Positions 8,701 to 17,969 of a stretch of DNA of 64,000 nucleotides are shown here, piece by piece (position 1 is the first letter of the stretch; every line of letters starts with the position of its first letter). The DNA is from Cyanobium sp. WAJ14-Wanaka (GTDB taxonomy: Bacteria; Cyanobacteriota; Cyanobacteriia; PCC-6307; Cyanobiaceae): assembly GCF_024345375.1 (NCBI RefSeq), contig NZ_JAGQAZ010000003.1:1-64000 (forward strand), in the 5' to 3' direction. A program made the translations under genes and the position numbers. The notes beneath the pieces were generated by a model. That model was not told where the DNA came from, ran no database searches, and was given only the letters and a program-made list of their open reading frames with translations.

Positions 8701-9187
8701 GATTAAGGCGGGGGTGGGGGCCTTCCTGCGTTATCAGCCTCCTAAAACAATCGACAGATCGGGGACAAGGAGCTGCTGCAAAACTATCCCTCCCATTGCC
8801 CCTTAAGGAGTAAGGGGCATCATGTCACGTCCGATGAAGCAACCGACATTCACCCGTGCTGCGATGCCAAACAGCAAGCCGCCGAACTGCACCGAAGGGC
8901 TGGGGTGGTTAGGAGGGCATGATTTCTCTTCCATGCCATTGGGCGATGGCCAGCAAGCTAAGGACAATCAAGAAACTCAGGCTAACCAGGCAGCAATCTG
9001 GATAGATCGCAGTAGCGGACCCGAGCACACTGCGCACCAAACAGAACTCTCACAAAACCGGGTCAACCCCACCATCAAAATGGCAGCACAGGTAGAGACT
9101 CAAATTAACAAAGAATCCATCGGCTCAGTCGCAGAGCATGCTTAGATGCAATCACTCTAAGGAATGGGTTCGCAGGGCATCCCTAAT
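8701..9187. other. Gene-poor left end of the island
   Basis: No gene can be supported here. A 107-codon plus-strand frame at 8822-9145 has an AAGGAG-like sequence upstream, but its composition is low in hydrophobic residues and resembles no family. Part of the stretch (about 8701-8840) is a weak continuation of the repeat seen again after 42811, including CTCCCATTGC and GGAGTAA. Confidence 0.4.
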
Positions 9188-10072
9188 TCAATAGGGTATG
9201 GAATACCCGGTAATATTGTTGCTTTTTGCCAGTCCGGACAAGCAGCCACTACGGTGAAGATCAGAAATGAATTGATTGAGATAGGGGATTGACTGTCTAT
9301 GCTTATTAGGGGTAGCAATGGCTTGCTTAATTATCATGAAGTGCCCATCCAAAACGCGTAAATTTTTGTATTTTGAAGCATCACTCTCCAATTGGTTTCG
9401 GATGCCTGCCCCAATCATATATTCGTGCCTGAGAAGGTAGGGCGACACCAGCGGGGAGGTGGGAGCCTGAACGATCGAGGCGTATCGGATATGCCGATCA
9501 AGCCAGAGATTGTAAACGCTATTTTTGCCCACAACGATCACATTCCCTGGCTGATCTACCTGTGAATTTTTGGTAATGGGAGAGTTCTTCTTAACCACAT
9601 ACGATCCCAGAATTGAAATATATGGGTTACTAAAGCTAACGCCATCCTCGGCGCCCGCTTGTTTTGAACCGTCTGCTCTTTGTGGGGCAATGCCGAAGAA
9701 ACCAATATCGGCCCTTCCGCTGGCGACGATCTGGTAGGCAAGACCTGCAGACGGAACAAGGTAGCTTTGAATGGATGCTCCAAGTTGCTTGGCAAGCAGG
9801 TTGGTGATTTGGAGTGAAATTCCTGAAATCTTGCCCTTGGATTTATTTGTTAAAACATAATTTCCAGAATTGATCACTACCCGCAGTTTTCCTGTTGGAG
9901 CCAGTTGACGTTTCGCTATAGGTCCTGCTGTTATTGTGATGAGGGATTGGCAGGAAGCGGGAAATGGAGAAGTGAACACCAACGAGTCTGATCCAGCCGG
10001 ATGCTTGAGAGCAGGATGTTCAATAGCCGGTGGTAGGGGAAGCGACATGGCGAGGACTAAATTAAGGCACAT
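9188..10072 (-). CDS. Orphan periplasmic binding protein, amino-acid type (SBP family 3)
   Basis: The protein resembles the family 3 solute-binding proteins of polar amino acid ABC importers: GKLRVVINSGNYVLTN, ISGISLQITNLLAKQLGA, VASGRADIGFFGIAPQ, EDGVSFSNPYISILGSYVVK and IGAGIRNQLESDASKY follow in the usual order. The N-terminus is weakly signal-like (MCLNLVLAMSLPLP). No permease or ATPase gene is nearby, so it may supply a distant transporter or act as a sensor. It is the first recognisable gene of the island. Confidence 0.75.
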   Translation of the reverse strand: MCLNLVLAMSLPLPPAIEHPALKHPAGSDSLVFTSPFPASCQSLITITAGPIAKRQLAPTGKLRVVINSGNYVLTNKSKGKISGISLQITNLLAKQLGASIQSYLVPSAGLAYQIVASGRADIGFFGIAPQRADGSKQAGAEDGVSFSNPYISILGSYVVKKNSPITKNSQVDQPGNVIVVGKNSVYNLWLDRHIRYASIVQAPTSPLVSPYLLRHEYMIGAGIRNQLESDASKYKNLRVLDGHFMIIKQAIATPNKHRQSIPYLNQFISDLHRSGCLSGLAKSNNITGYSIPY

Positions 10073-10488
10073 AGATTAAGCTAACACAGTTCACATCTGA
10101 AGCGAACAGGCGTCACTGATTATGAATATTGCAGTGATCAGATTCTGGGGCTATCGGAGATTACCATGGCCTGGGCACCAAAGTGCCAGGACATGTAAGT
10201 TTGTAAAAGCCAAGCCGTTAGCAGTAACAGATCAAACTCGTGCTGACCCCAGTCTCTGAGTAAAGGGAGCCTGGAGCATGGCGGGATCACCAATTCGGGT
10301 GCCCCCATCGGTTGAGAGGGGTGATCCGTCTTCACCAATAACAACTCGATACAAGTACCAATCAGTGCCCAATACTGCTCGATAACGTAGCAAATGTGGT
10401 CCTCTGCACCCTGGCCCAAGAGCACGGCATCAATGAGTATTGGTGGTTGAAAGAGTCTTTGCCCCAGCCGAGGAAAAAAGATGACTTA
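10073..10488. other. Unassigned stretch, possible gene remnant
   Basis: A 95-codon minus-strand frame (10138-10425, containing FDLLLLTAWLLQTYMSWH) and overlapping plus-strand frames exist, but none resembles a family I recognise and none has a clear ribosome site. It may be a decayed gene. Confidence 0.3.
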
Positions 10489-10656
10489 ATGCATAAACAA
10501 TGGAAAACAATAAGGGTTCAGCAAAATGGCGAAACCATAGAACTATTAAAAGGTTCGCAGGGGAAAGCGATTAGAATAGGACAGCAGACAGCAGCAAACG
10601 CCTGGCAAACAATAAGAAAAGTAACACATAGTGCAGAGCAAAAGATCGAGGCGTAG
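10489..10656 (+). CDS. Possible small protein, unknown
   Basis: A 55-codon frame begins MHKQWKTIRVQQNGETIELL and has the same AT-rich codon use as the secreted-protein genes that follow. A GAGG sequence lies about 15 bases upstream, too far for a good ribosome site. It is lysine- and glutamine-rich with no signal peptide. No family is recognised; it could be chance. Confidence 0.25.
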   Translation: MHKQWKTIRVQQNGETIELLKGSQGKAIRIGQQTAANAWQTIRKVTHSAEQKIEA

Positions 10657-10683
10657 AATAATGCGTAACATAAATACAGATTT

Positions 10684-11178
10684 ATGGGAATCAACTTAAA
10701 ATGGAAAGTTACAAATCAAGTCATAAGCAATATTTTAGCCACAACGCTGATCGGAGTGGTGGCACCTAGCATGGCCGCAGCCAACTGCTCACCCTTAAAA
10801 CCTCAGGTCTCCCAAGGAACTGGCTACAAAATTCAAGAAACCATAGCGCCAACACTAGGAGAGAAATCCCATGGAAATACATTTTTCCTTGTAGGAAGCC
10901 CAATAAAGTCAATCACAATAACGCTAACACCACTGACAACTGATAGCGCAAGCTATCCAACGCAGCTCGTCTCTCGCTATAACGACGATTCAATCTATGA
11001 AAGTGGAGCGCCAATCTTTACGCCAGATACAACGAGGCCAATTACCTGGGGCCCGCTTAAGGTGAACAACGACGGAAAAACACTGGTCGCCTTTAACGTA
11101 AAAATTCTAGAAAACTTTCATCTCTATCCAAAATCCAAGGGATTTTCGTACAGGTTAAGCGCAATTGGGTGCAACTAA
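10684..11178 (+). CDS. Small secreted protein, unknown
   Basis: The 164-residue protein starts with a clear signal peptide (cleavage likely after SMAAA, before NCSPL). The mature part, about 130 residues, is beta-rich in appearance and has one cysteine near each end (NCSPL and AIGCN), suggesting a disulfide that closes a single domain. The base composition is markedly AT-richer than the core genes, pointing to transfer. It heads a row of four exported-protein genes on the same strand. I do not recognise the family. Confidence 0.7.
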   Translation: MGINLKWKVTNQVISNILATTLIGVVAPSMAAANCSPLKPQVSQGTGYKIQETIAPTLGEKSHGNTFFLVGSPIKSITITLTPLTTDSASYPTQLVSRYNDDSIYESGAPIFTPDTTRPITWGPLKVNNDGKTLVAFNVKILENFHLYPKSKGFSYRLSAIGCN

Positions 11179-11221
11179 CGCCAACACAATCAATCGAAAC
11201 AAAACAAACCTCAAATACAAA

Positions 11222-12343
11222 ATGGACAAGAAAGCAAACGCACAAATAAAAAGTGAAGGAGGTTTGAAAGGAGGCAAAAAATTCACCTGGAAAAAATACA
11301 TGATCTCTATTGGCGTTGGAGCCCTCACATGCCTTGGAAATGCGGGACAGGCTTGGGCAACACCTGTTCAGGGGAAGACATACCCAAGCATCCAACTTAA
11401 TTCAACAGCAGCTATTGGTAACGATGCTGATAATTACAAAGTCAGCATATTTACGACTCCCGCAGGAATCGGAACACGAGATGTAGCACCTGATCCAGAT
11501 GGTTCTGTATGGTTCAACGGGCAGTGGTCAGGAACTGTTGGCCATCTAAATCCAGTAAGCAAAACCGTAACCCTCTATCCTCTAGGCGAGGGGTCCCATC
11601 CTCACGGTATTGTTCTTGGACCGGATGGAGGGCTTTGGATTTGTGACGAGTCAAATGCAATTCGTAGATTTGATAGAAATACTCATGAAATCAAGACATA
11701 CAAGCTACCAAAATTCCCTGAATCAATGGGCTATGGGAATCTAAACACACCAACTTTTGACAAGGATGGAATCCTATGGTTCACGGCCCAAAACGGGTAT
11801 CATGGAAGGCTCGACCCCAAAACAGGTGAAAATAAAATATATAAATCACCAGGAGGATTTGGGCCCTACGGTATTACGACTACACCCAACGGAGAGGTCT
11901 GGTATACTAATTTAGCTGGCAACCACATTGCAAAGATTGATCTACAAAGCGGGATAGCCAAAGTGGTTCCAATCCCTGACTCGAAAGCTAATGGTTCGCG
12001 TCGAATTTGGTCAGATAGCCATGGAAATTTGTGGGTAACGACCTGGGGGGATGGTGTACTGAGGAAGTATTCACCGGGTACAAACAAATGGAGTACCTAC
12101 AAACTACCAGGCCTAGGCCCAAGAGGCTACTCAACATTTGTGGACAATAAGGGAAAAGTCTGGAGCTCCGATTTTGGAACAAATTCAATCCTACAGTTTA
12201 ATCCAATTACCGAATCATTTACGATATTTCCTGGCAACAAACAAAATATACAGACTCTACAAATGAATGGAATCGAAAATAAAATCTGGGCCGGCCAACA
12301 GGGAGTTGACCAAGTTGTACTGTTTGAAAGAATTGCAAACTGA
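11222..12343 (+). CDS. Secreted beta-propeller resembling virginiamycin B lyase
   Basis: After an N-terminal signal segment (MISIGVGALTCLGNAGQAWA) come about seven blade repeats of the streptogramin-lyase/SMP-30 style: DPDGSVWFNGQWSGTVGHLN, GPDGGLWICDESNAIRRFD, DKDGILWFTAQNGYHGRLD, TPNGEVWYTNLAGNHIAKID, DSHGNLWVTTWGDGVLRKY and DNKGKVWSSDFGTNSILQFN. Family members include antibiotic lyases, but many are of unknown function, and the charged catalytic positions are not obviously conserved here, so lyase activity should not be assumed. The ATG at 11222 is chosen; an upstream TTG overlaps the previous gene. It lies five bases before the next propeller gene. Confidence 0.72.
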   Translation: MDKKANAQIKSEGGLKGGKKFTWKKYMISIGVGALTCLGNAGQAWATPVQGKTYPSIQLNSTAAIGNDADNYKVSIFTTPAGIGTRDVAPDPDGSVWFNGQWSGTVGHLNPVSKTVTLYPLGEGSHPHGIVLGPDGGLWICDESNAIRRFDRNTHEIKTYKLPKFPESMGYGNLNTPTFDKDGILWFTAQNGYHGRLDPKTGENKIYKSPGGFGPYGITTTPNGEVWYTNLAGNHIAKIDLQSGIAKVVPIPDSKANGSRRIWSDSHGNLWVTTWGDGVLRKYSPGTNKWSTYKLPGLGPRGYSTFVDNKGKVWSSDFGTNSILQFNPITESFTIFPGNKQNIQTLQMNGIENKIWAGQQGVDQVVLFERIAN

Positions 12344-12348
12344 GAAAG

Positions 12349-13353
12349 ATGAATATCGGCAAAAACAAGCGAGAGAACCCGAGAAATGATACTCAACAAA
12401 TCGCCTTCCTGTTGGGCTCCTGCTTCCTACTTGCAGGCCTTCCCAAAGCTGCGCAGGCGAAAATCACGCTGATCAGGGAATGGAAAGCGGCACCAGTACT
12501 GCTTCAAAATGTGGAATTTTCGCCAAATGGCGAACAACTTCTCACAGCAAGTGGTGGTGGCGTCGCCCAACTATGGTCACTAGAGGGGAAACCAGGAGCA
12601 ATCATGGAAGGGGAACGCCCACCGATGTTCAACGCCCATTTCAACAAATTAGGGAGCAAGTTTATAACCACAAGCTACAACGGAACAATAAGTATATGGA
12701 ACAAATACGGAATCCTAGTGAAAACACTAGCCATTCATAAAGCCGCAGTTGCAGATGCCAGGTTCGTTGGGAACGATGGCAGTTTTGTAAGCAGCTCTGA
12801 TGATGGACAAATTGTCATGCGAAATGGAAATGGTTCGCCGATCTGGAGTGATATTTACCCAGGTACTGCGCGGCAACTAGCAGTTTCTGGGCAAAACAAC
12901 CTGATTGCAGGAGCCTCTGATAGTGGCACGCTACACCTAGTAGCGCTAGGAAACTATGCCAGGCCAAAAATGGTCAAGACCGTTCAAACGCCGCACGGAC
13001 GGATAAACCAACTATCAATAAGTGGTGATGGAGAAAAGATAGCTGCTGCTGGCATTGATGGCACGGTTACCATATGGAGCAAAGATGGAAGTCAGCTGTC
13101 ACGAGTCAAGGCCTCAAGCAAAGGATGGGCTAATGGAGGAATATTTTGCAAAAATAAAAATGGACCATTGCTTACCGTCGGAGATGATGGCGTGATCAAA
13201 GAGTGGTCAGAAAAGGGAAAGGAATTGGCTGTACTGAAACTCAGTGACAGTTCGCGACTAACAAAGGTTGACTGCTCAGCATCAGGAAAATTTGCCGCCG
13301 TTGTTGGAAGTCAGGGAGAACTGTGGCTACTAGGAATAACGCCTAATCCCTAA
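12349..13353 (+). CDS. Secreted WD40-type beta-propeller, copy 1
   Basis: A signal peptide (FLLGSCFLLAGLPKAAQA) precedes about seven WD40-like repeats, each ending in WS, WN or similar (GGGVAQLWSLEG, YNGTISIWNKYG, IDGTVTIWSKDG, DDGVIKEWSEKG). Bacterial WD40 proteins are usually cytosolic or membrane-linked to kinases; a stand-alone exported propeller is uncommon. It is a paralogue of the gene immediately downstream (both have xFNAxF/LFNGRL and WxNGxI motifs). It probably acts as a protein-binding scaffold in the periplasm or outside the cell. Confidence 0.78.
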   Translation: MNIGKNKRENPRNDTQQIAFLLGSCFLLAGLPKAAQAKITLIREWKAAPVLLQNVEFSPNGEQLLTASGGGVAQLWSLEGKPGAIMEGERPPMFNAHFNKLGSKFITTSYNGTISIWNKYGILVKTLAIHKAAVADARFVGNDGSFVSSSDDGQIVMRNGNGSPIWSDIYPGTARQLAVSGQNNLIAGASDSGTLHLVALGNYARPKMVKTVQTPHGRINQLSISGDGEKIAAAGIDGTVTIWSKDGSQLSRVKASSKGWANGGIFCKNKNGPLLTVGDDGVIKEWSEKGKELAVLKLSDSSRLTKVDCSASGKFAAVVGSQGELWLLGITPNP

Positions 13354-13369
13354 ACACCATAAAAAAATA

Positions 13370-14341
13370 ATGAACAAATTTCCAAAGAGGTTTATGTTGC
13401 TGGTCCTATCCATAGCAACCAGCAGCGATGTTTGCCTAGCCCAGCAAAATTCCACTCTGACACAAAGGCAAAGTTTTCAAGCCCATAGCCTCAAGGGAGA
13501 GTCCCTGATTCAAGTTCAATACTCTCCAACCAGCGAAGTATTCATTACAACAGCCTCCGATGGCACTGCCAAAGTATGGGCTAAGCCTGGCCTACAAATT
13601 AAACAATTCAATCAAGATCCTCCAGCAATGCTGTTTAACGGACGACTAGAGCCTGATAAAAGCACCATCCTAACGGCGGCCTACAACGGGCAAGCAACAC
13701 GTTGGTCAATCAAAGGGGCAGAACCGAAGATCTATCAACCGCATTTATCGGGAGTGACCGATGTAGAGCTTCTTCCTGAAAGAGAGGGCTTGGTCACAAC
13801 CTCGGATGATGGATGGATACGGTTCTGGAGCAATGGAGGCCAACTCAAAAAGCGCATTGCACAACCTGGAGTTTCACGTCACCTTGCGATAGCGAATGGT
13901 AGAAAAATCGTTGCGTCAACGCAAGATATCAGCACCGTCACTCTCATGTCGACGTCAGGTGAAGTACTACAAATATTTGAAACTAATCAAGGACGCTTAA
14001 ATGATGTCATATTTAGCCCAAATGAGCAGCTTGTCATAACAACTGGATTCGACGGAACAATTAAAGTTTGGGAACTACAGGATTCACGCAATGCACCAAT
14101 TCTGAAAACAATAATCAAAGCCAGCCAAACTGGCTGGATCAATGGAATAGCACTCAATAAAGCGGGAGTTCTTGCTTCAGTTGGGGACGACGGTACTGTT
14201 CGCCTATGGTCACTAGAGGGAAAAGAACTAGCGAAAATAAAACTTACACAGAAACATATTCTGAGTTGCAGCTTCTCCCCAGACGGCAAGAAGCTACTTG
14301 TAGCGATTCAAGACGGTACGATAACAGAGTTTGAAATTTAG
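13370..14341 (+). CDS. Secreted WD40-type beta-propeller, copy 2
   Basis: The protein has a signal peptide (FMLLVLSIATSSDVCLA) and about seven WD40 repeats (SDGTAKVWAKPG, YNGQATRWSIKG, DDGWIRFWSNGG, FDGTIKVWELQD, DDGTVRLWSLEG). It is clearly homologous to the preceding gene throughout, so the pair arose by tandem duplication and then diverged widely. The gap between the two is 16 bases, consistent with one transcript. AT-rich codon use is shared. The binding partner is unknown. Confidence 0.8.
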   Translation: MNKFPKRFMLLVLSIATSSDVCLAQQNSTLTQRQSFQAHSLKGESLIQVQYSPTSEVFITTASDGTAKVWAKPGLQIKQFNQDPPAMLFNGRLEPDKSTILTAAYNGQATRWSIKGAEPKIYQPHLSGVTDVELLPEREGLVTTSDDGWIRFWSNGGQLKKRIAQPGVSRHLAIANGRKIVASTQDISTVTLMSTSGEVLQIFETNQGRLNDVIFSPNEQLVITTGFDGTIKVWELQDSRNAPILKTIIKASQTGWINGIALNKAGVLASVGDDGTVRLWSLEGKELAKIKLTQKHILSCSFSPDGKKLLVAIQDGTITEFEI

Positions 14342-14534
14342 CAGGTAAGAAAATTAGGTCAATATCGATAGAAGCTTAATACAGAACTGGCAAAAGAAGA
14401 TTAAATGCTTGTGGCGGCTAATTCATACTTGAATTTGTCAATCATAAAAAAGAAAACTAGAGCAGCAGCTAGCCACCAAAGGGAGTGAACCGAGAAACAC
14501 ATTCTACCCCAAAGGGGTAAATAGTATCACGCAA

Positions 14535-15542
14535 TCAAGTATACAGGCCTGGGATCGTGGGATATACAACACCTATAGGCTCACGGATTGCATTTGGCGC
14601 TTTAAAAATATAATCAGCAATGTCGACCTTCTTCATGTAACTTACCCCTGGCTTTTTAAGCGTATAGAGAAGGAGTTCTTCGATTGTCTCTACATGCTCA
14701 GGGCGCAACAGCCGATCGTGCATTGTAATCGCTAACATACGTCGCTGGGCTGAAGACTCTTTATAAAGACGATCAAAGGAACGCTTCATCACATCGAGAA
14801 AATCAGCATCGGCAAAGCTTCGGGCCTCATAAGCTCTGATGTCGTTAAGATAAACAGCATAAGGGACGACTGCTATCTCTCGCCTAGCGTCTATATCAAC
14901 AATAAACGGCTCGTCACGACTGACGTCATCAATATGGTATTTAAAGCCTAAAGAATGAAGGTTTTGAAGAATATTCTTAGAGCCTCTTAACCCAGGTGCA
15001 TTATAACCAACAGCCCTTTGTCCAGTAACCTTTTGAATGATATCAACATTCTTCTGAATAAATGCCCTTTCCTGCTCATCATTCATTGTTGATCCAGTTG
15101 ACCAATCCCAGCCATGGGCAGCGGCTTCATGGCCTCTCTGGACGATCTCCTTTGCAGTAGCTGGATACAGCTCAACGGATAAACCAGACATGTGTGAGGT
15201 CATCTTGAGACCAAGACGATCAAACATGTCAAGAGCTCTAGGAATTCCTTCCGTTACGCCATAGCGATACCAAGAAATTGTGGGCATATCATAAATACCC
15301 TCTGGAGGAACAAAATTATTAAAGGGTGTTGGAGGATTGAAACGCGGCTGGCTGCCAGATTCAAACATCACTGATAAGGATATAGGCATACGTATGCCAT
15401 CTGGCCAAAAAGAACCCTTACCACCGATGAAGGACGGCTTGGCCTTCTGAGAAACTGGTGCCTGCGCGTTGGCCTGTTGTCCAGTGACACCAACAGCTAA
15501 ACCAGCTGCCAAACCAGCTCTCAGCAAATCGCGACGTTGCAT
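14535..15542 (-). CDS. Tat-exported polysaccharide deacetylase family protein
   Basis: The ATG at 15542 opens a twin-arginine signal (MQRRDLLRAGLAAGLAVGV), cleaved near QANA. The mature part is a NodB/PuuE-type deacetylase: ALDMFDRLGLKMTSHMSG, GHEAAAHGWDWS (histidine-bearing motif 2), AVGYNAPGLRGSKNIL (motif 3) and MLAITMHDRLLRPEH near the end. Relatives act on amide bonds in polysaccharides or on allantoin-like small molecules. The first-motif aspartates typical of NodB are not obvious, which fits the PuuE-like branch. It lies downstream of an HbpS-like gene on the same strand, 107 bases away. Confidence 0.78.
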   Translation of the reverse strand: MQRRDLLRAGLAAGLAVGVTGQQANAQAPVSQKAKPSFIGGKGSFWPDGIRMPISLSVMFESGSQPRFNPPTPFNNFVPPEGIYDMPTISWYRYGVTEGIPRALDMFDRLGLKMTSHMSGLSVELYPATAKEIVQRGHEAAAHGWDWSTGSTMNDEQERAFIQKNVDIIQKVTGQRAVGYNAPGLRGSKNILQNLHSLGFKYHIDDVSRDEPFIVDIDARREIAVVPYAVYLNDIRAYEARSFADADFLDVMKRSFDRLYKESSAQRRMLAITMHDRLLRPEHVETIEELLLYTLKKPGVSYMKKVDIADYIFKAPNAIREPIGVVYPTIPGLYT

Positions 15543-15649
15543 TTTGAAAGAATGGTGAGGAGTGATTAAAAAAAGGTAGAGCCCAATCAAATCAACAATT
15601 TAAAAGGGCAAGAAACCTGGTTGTTAAAATCTAAGAACCAACAAAGAGC

Positions 15650-16204
15650 CTAAAGTTGGCCGCTCATGGCATCACGAGCCTTCAATGCGCAACCTTCATC
15701 AAGCTTTCCATTGGGAGTGCCTGAAACACCAAGAGCACCGACAATTTCGCCATTGGATCTCAGATTTACGCCACCAGCAAAAAGGGTAATATTGGTACTT
15801 GGAGCGGGTGGCATGGGCCAAGCCCCAACACCAACAGCGCCCTTGGCCTGCATCGATGCAAGAATACCTGATGTGAGATCAAGGTTATGATTAGCAGCTA
15901 ATGTCACGGCTGAGTAAGCTTTATTGCGAGCAGTCTCCACAGTCTGAACGCGCGCTCCATCGCCCCGAATTTGAACGATCACATTACCTTCGGTATTCAC
16001 CACAACGGCAGTGACACCGTAGCCTTCAGCTCGGCATGCCTGAATAGCCGCCTCAGCAAATTTAACCGCAATAGCCGATGGAATGTATTTCTGAGCCGGA
16101 AGGTCAGCCGCAGGAGCAGGGGATACAGATGCTGCTGAAGCCATCAAGACTCCAAAAACTCCACCCATCGCAATGCGATGAAAAGCCAAAGGAAAGCGGC
16201 TCAT
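15650..16204 (-). CDS. Exported HbpS/GlcG-like haem-binding family protein, copy A
   Basis: A signal peptide (MSRFPLAFHRIAMGGVFGVL ... PAPAA) is followed by one GlcG/HbpS domain: AIQACRAEGYGVTAVVVNTE, GDGARVQTVETARNKAYSAV and the GGVNLRSNGEIVGALGVSGT end motif. HbpS of Streptomyces binds haem and senses redox stress; other members have unknown roles. The window has three paralogues (the others at 17402 and 29573), each next to or near a secreted cupin or a carbohydrate-active gene. It is probably in one transcript with the deacetylase. Confidence 0.8.
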   Translation of the reverse strand: MSRFPLAFHRIAMGGVFGVLMASAASVSPAPAADLPAQKYIPSAIAVKFAEAAIQACRAEGYGVTAVVVNTEGNVIVQIRGDGARVQTVETARNKAYSAVTLAANHNLDLTSGILASMQAKGAVGVGAWPMPPAPSTNITLFAGGVNLRSNGEIVGALGVSGTPNGKLDEGCALKARDAMSGQL

Positions 16205-16519
16205 GATTCTACAAAAAAACTGACTCAGTTAAAATTTAACGAAAAAAAATCTCTGGCACACACGCTTCACACATTGACACCAGATTGGTCAGGGCCTGAT
16301 GACATTTGCATCTCGGCGGCGAGCAGAACCCAGCACCAAAGGGATTTCATAGCCAAAGGTCTTCCCACCTTGCAAAGATCAAACATGGTCACCGCCATGA
16401 AAATGGAACGTCGCAGAAATCACACTCGACAAGTGCGCAAGGGGAGGTCCATCAATGCCCCAATAATCAGGCAATCGGGCAGATCGGCAGAAAGCTGATG
16501 GCAGGCTAGTCTTAAGAGA
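16205..16519. other. Intergenic region without supported gene
   Basis: The stretch lies between a leftward HbpS-like gene and a rightward methyltransferase gene, so it should hold promoters for both. AT-rich segments occur at 16210-16260. Overlapping frames on both strands have no family resemblance. Confidence 0.35.
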
Positions 16520-17296
16520 TTGATTGCTAATGAGATAGTGACAGATCACTTCAAAAATGTAGCTCAATACTATGGCGAATTTCGCCCCAAATACCCTCAG
16601 CGACTTTTTGAACTGATCACCGAGGCAACCTCGGAACACCAGCATGCTTGGGATTGCGCGACCGGGAGTGGTCAGGCGGCCGTTGCACTCGCTGGGTTCT
16701 TTGAAAGGGTGACCGCAACTGATGCCAGTGCCGCCCAACTCGAACAGAGTGAACCACATTGGAAGGTTGCCTATCGTGTGGCTCCTGCAGAAGCCAGTGG
16801 TCTAGCCAGTCGTAGCGTGGATGCTATCACAGTGGCCCAAGCCCTTCACTGGTTTCCGTTAGATGCTTTTTTTCAGGAATGTGAACGGGTTTTAAAGCCT
16901 GGTGGCATCCTGGCAATATGGACATACAGCCTGCTAATGAGCCAAAAAAACTCCATCAACCAAATAATTCAACACTATTATCGCAATATCGTCGGTCAAT
17001 ACTGGCCACCACAACGGGCCCTTGTGGACGACTGCTATCGCTCGATACAGCTACCATTTAAGGAGCTTAATCTAGCCGAATTGAGAGCAACACCTCTCGC
17101 CATTCAAGAGAATTGGACACTGGCTCACCTGAAAGGCTACCTTCGCAGCTGGTCGGCCAGTGGCTATTTGCAACAGGCTCAATATCAGGATCCCCTGGAA
17201 AGTATTCGTGAGGAGCTTGACACAGCCTGGGGAGAGGCAAGCCAAGAGAAAACAATCACCTGGCCTCTCACCTTACGCATCACCAAAAAGCCATAG
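16520..17296 (+). CDS. SAM-dependent methyltransferase (class I)
   Basis: The protein starts with a typical YcgJ/UbiE-like opening (VAQYYGEFRPKYPQRLFELI), then the SAM-binding motif WDCATGSGQAAVALAG, the acidic loop TATDASAAQLEQSE, and DAITVAQALHWFPLDAFFQE with RVLKPGGILAIWTYS. The length of 258 residues is normal and the C-terminal half is the variable substrate cap. The start is uncertain: TTG at 16520 or GTG at 16538, with no strong ribosome site. Substrate unknown. Confidence 0.8.
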   Translation: MIANEIVTDHFKNVAQYYGEFRPKYPQRLFELITEATSEHQHAWDCATGSGQAAVALAGFFERVTATDASAAQLEQSEPHWKVAYRVAPAEASGLASRSVDAITVAQALHWFPLDAFFQECERVLKPGGILAIWTYSLLMSQKNSINQIIQHYYRNIVGQYWPPQRALVDDCYRSIQLPFKELNLAELRATPLAIQENWTLAHLKGYLRSWSASGYLQQAQYQDPLESIREELDTAWGEASQEKTITWPLTLRITKKP

Positions 17297-17401
17297 TGCA
17301 GACAACCTTCTGCCTAATAAAAACCTTGCGGGTCATTTTCGAATAAAAGTTGCAAAATCCATTGTTTTCGGCGAGAATTAATTCATGAGATTTGAACCCG
17401 C

Positions 17402-17950
17402 ATGAGACACGGCATGGTCCGATCGAGCTTAGCAGCCATACTTCTAGGGTTGGGCAGCTTTGTGGGATTAAGCATGAGCCCTCTCCAGGCAGCGGCGCCC
17501 ATTCCAGCCAGCCTGTCAGCACGCGCGGCCTTACGCGCCGTGGATGTCGCCGTCGAAACCTGTAGACAAAAGGGGTACGGCGTTACCGCCACAGTCGTCA
17601 ATCAAGAGGGTTCCATTGTCGCCGTACTCCGCGGGGATCGTGCAACACCGCACACAGTTGAACACAGCTTTAACAAAGCCTACACAACAATTACACTTGG
17701 TCCCATCTTAAAAACGTATTCGACAGCCGATATAATTGAGGTTTTTGAAAAGCAACACCGTCAGGGAATTGGAGACTGGGCACTTCCGCCAATACCCATT
17801 AAGGGGATCACTTTCAACATCGGTGGAGTCGGTCTTTTTGCCAACACACTCTTAATTGGAAGTATTGGTGTTTCCGGTGCTCCCGATGGACATATTGATC
17901 AAGAATGTGCTTTTAAAGGCCGTGATGCCGCAAATGCTGTGCGAGAATGA
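17402..17950 (+). CDS. Exported HbpS/GlcG-like haem-binding family protein, copy B
   Basis: The layout matches copy A: a signal peptide (AAILLGLGSFVGLSMSPLQA), then AVETCRQKGYGVTATVVNQE, GDRATPHTVEHSFNKAYTTI and GGVGLFANTLLIGSIGVSGA. Here the conserved end reads DQECAFKGRDAANAV, comparable to DEGCALKARDAMSG in copy A. The stop is followed after 19 bases by a secreted cupin gene on the same strand, so the two are probably translated from one message. Confidence 0.82.
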   Translation: MRHGMVRSSLAAILLGLGSFVGLSMSPLQAAAPIPASLSARAALRAVDVAVETCRQKGYGVTATVVNQEGSIVAVLRGDRATPHTVEHSFNKAYTTITLGPILKTYSTADIIEVFEKQHRQGIGDWALPPIPIKGITFNIGGVGLFANTLLIGSIGVSGAPDGHIDQECAFKGRDAANAVRE

Positions 17951-17969
17951 TGCTAGCAATTGCTAAACC

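Noticed and set aside
8822-9145. 107-codon frame with AAGGAG upstream
   Set aside because: Low-complexity polar composition, no family resemblance, and it overlaps the tail of the tRNA-flank repeat.
10138-10425. 95-codon minus-strand frame resembling a possible transposase piece
   Set aside because: No DDE motif, inverted repeats or family match can be seen.
15555-15563. ACTCCTCAC on the minus strand, similar to the core of the cyanobacterial Yfr1 RNA
   Set aside because: Only one copy, without the second motif, stem or terminator of Yfr1; probably chance.
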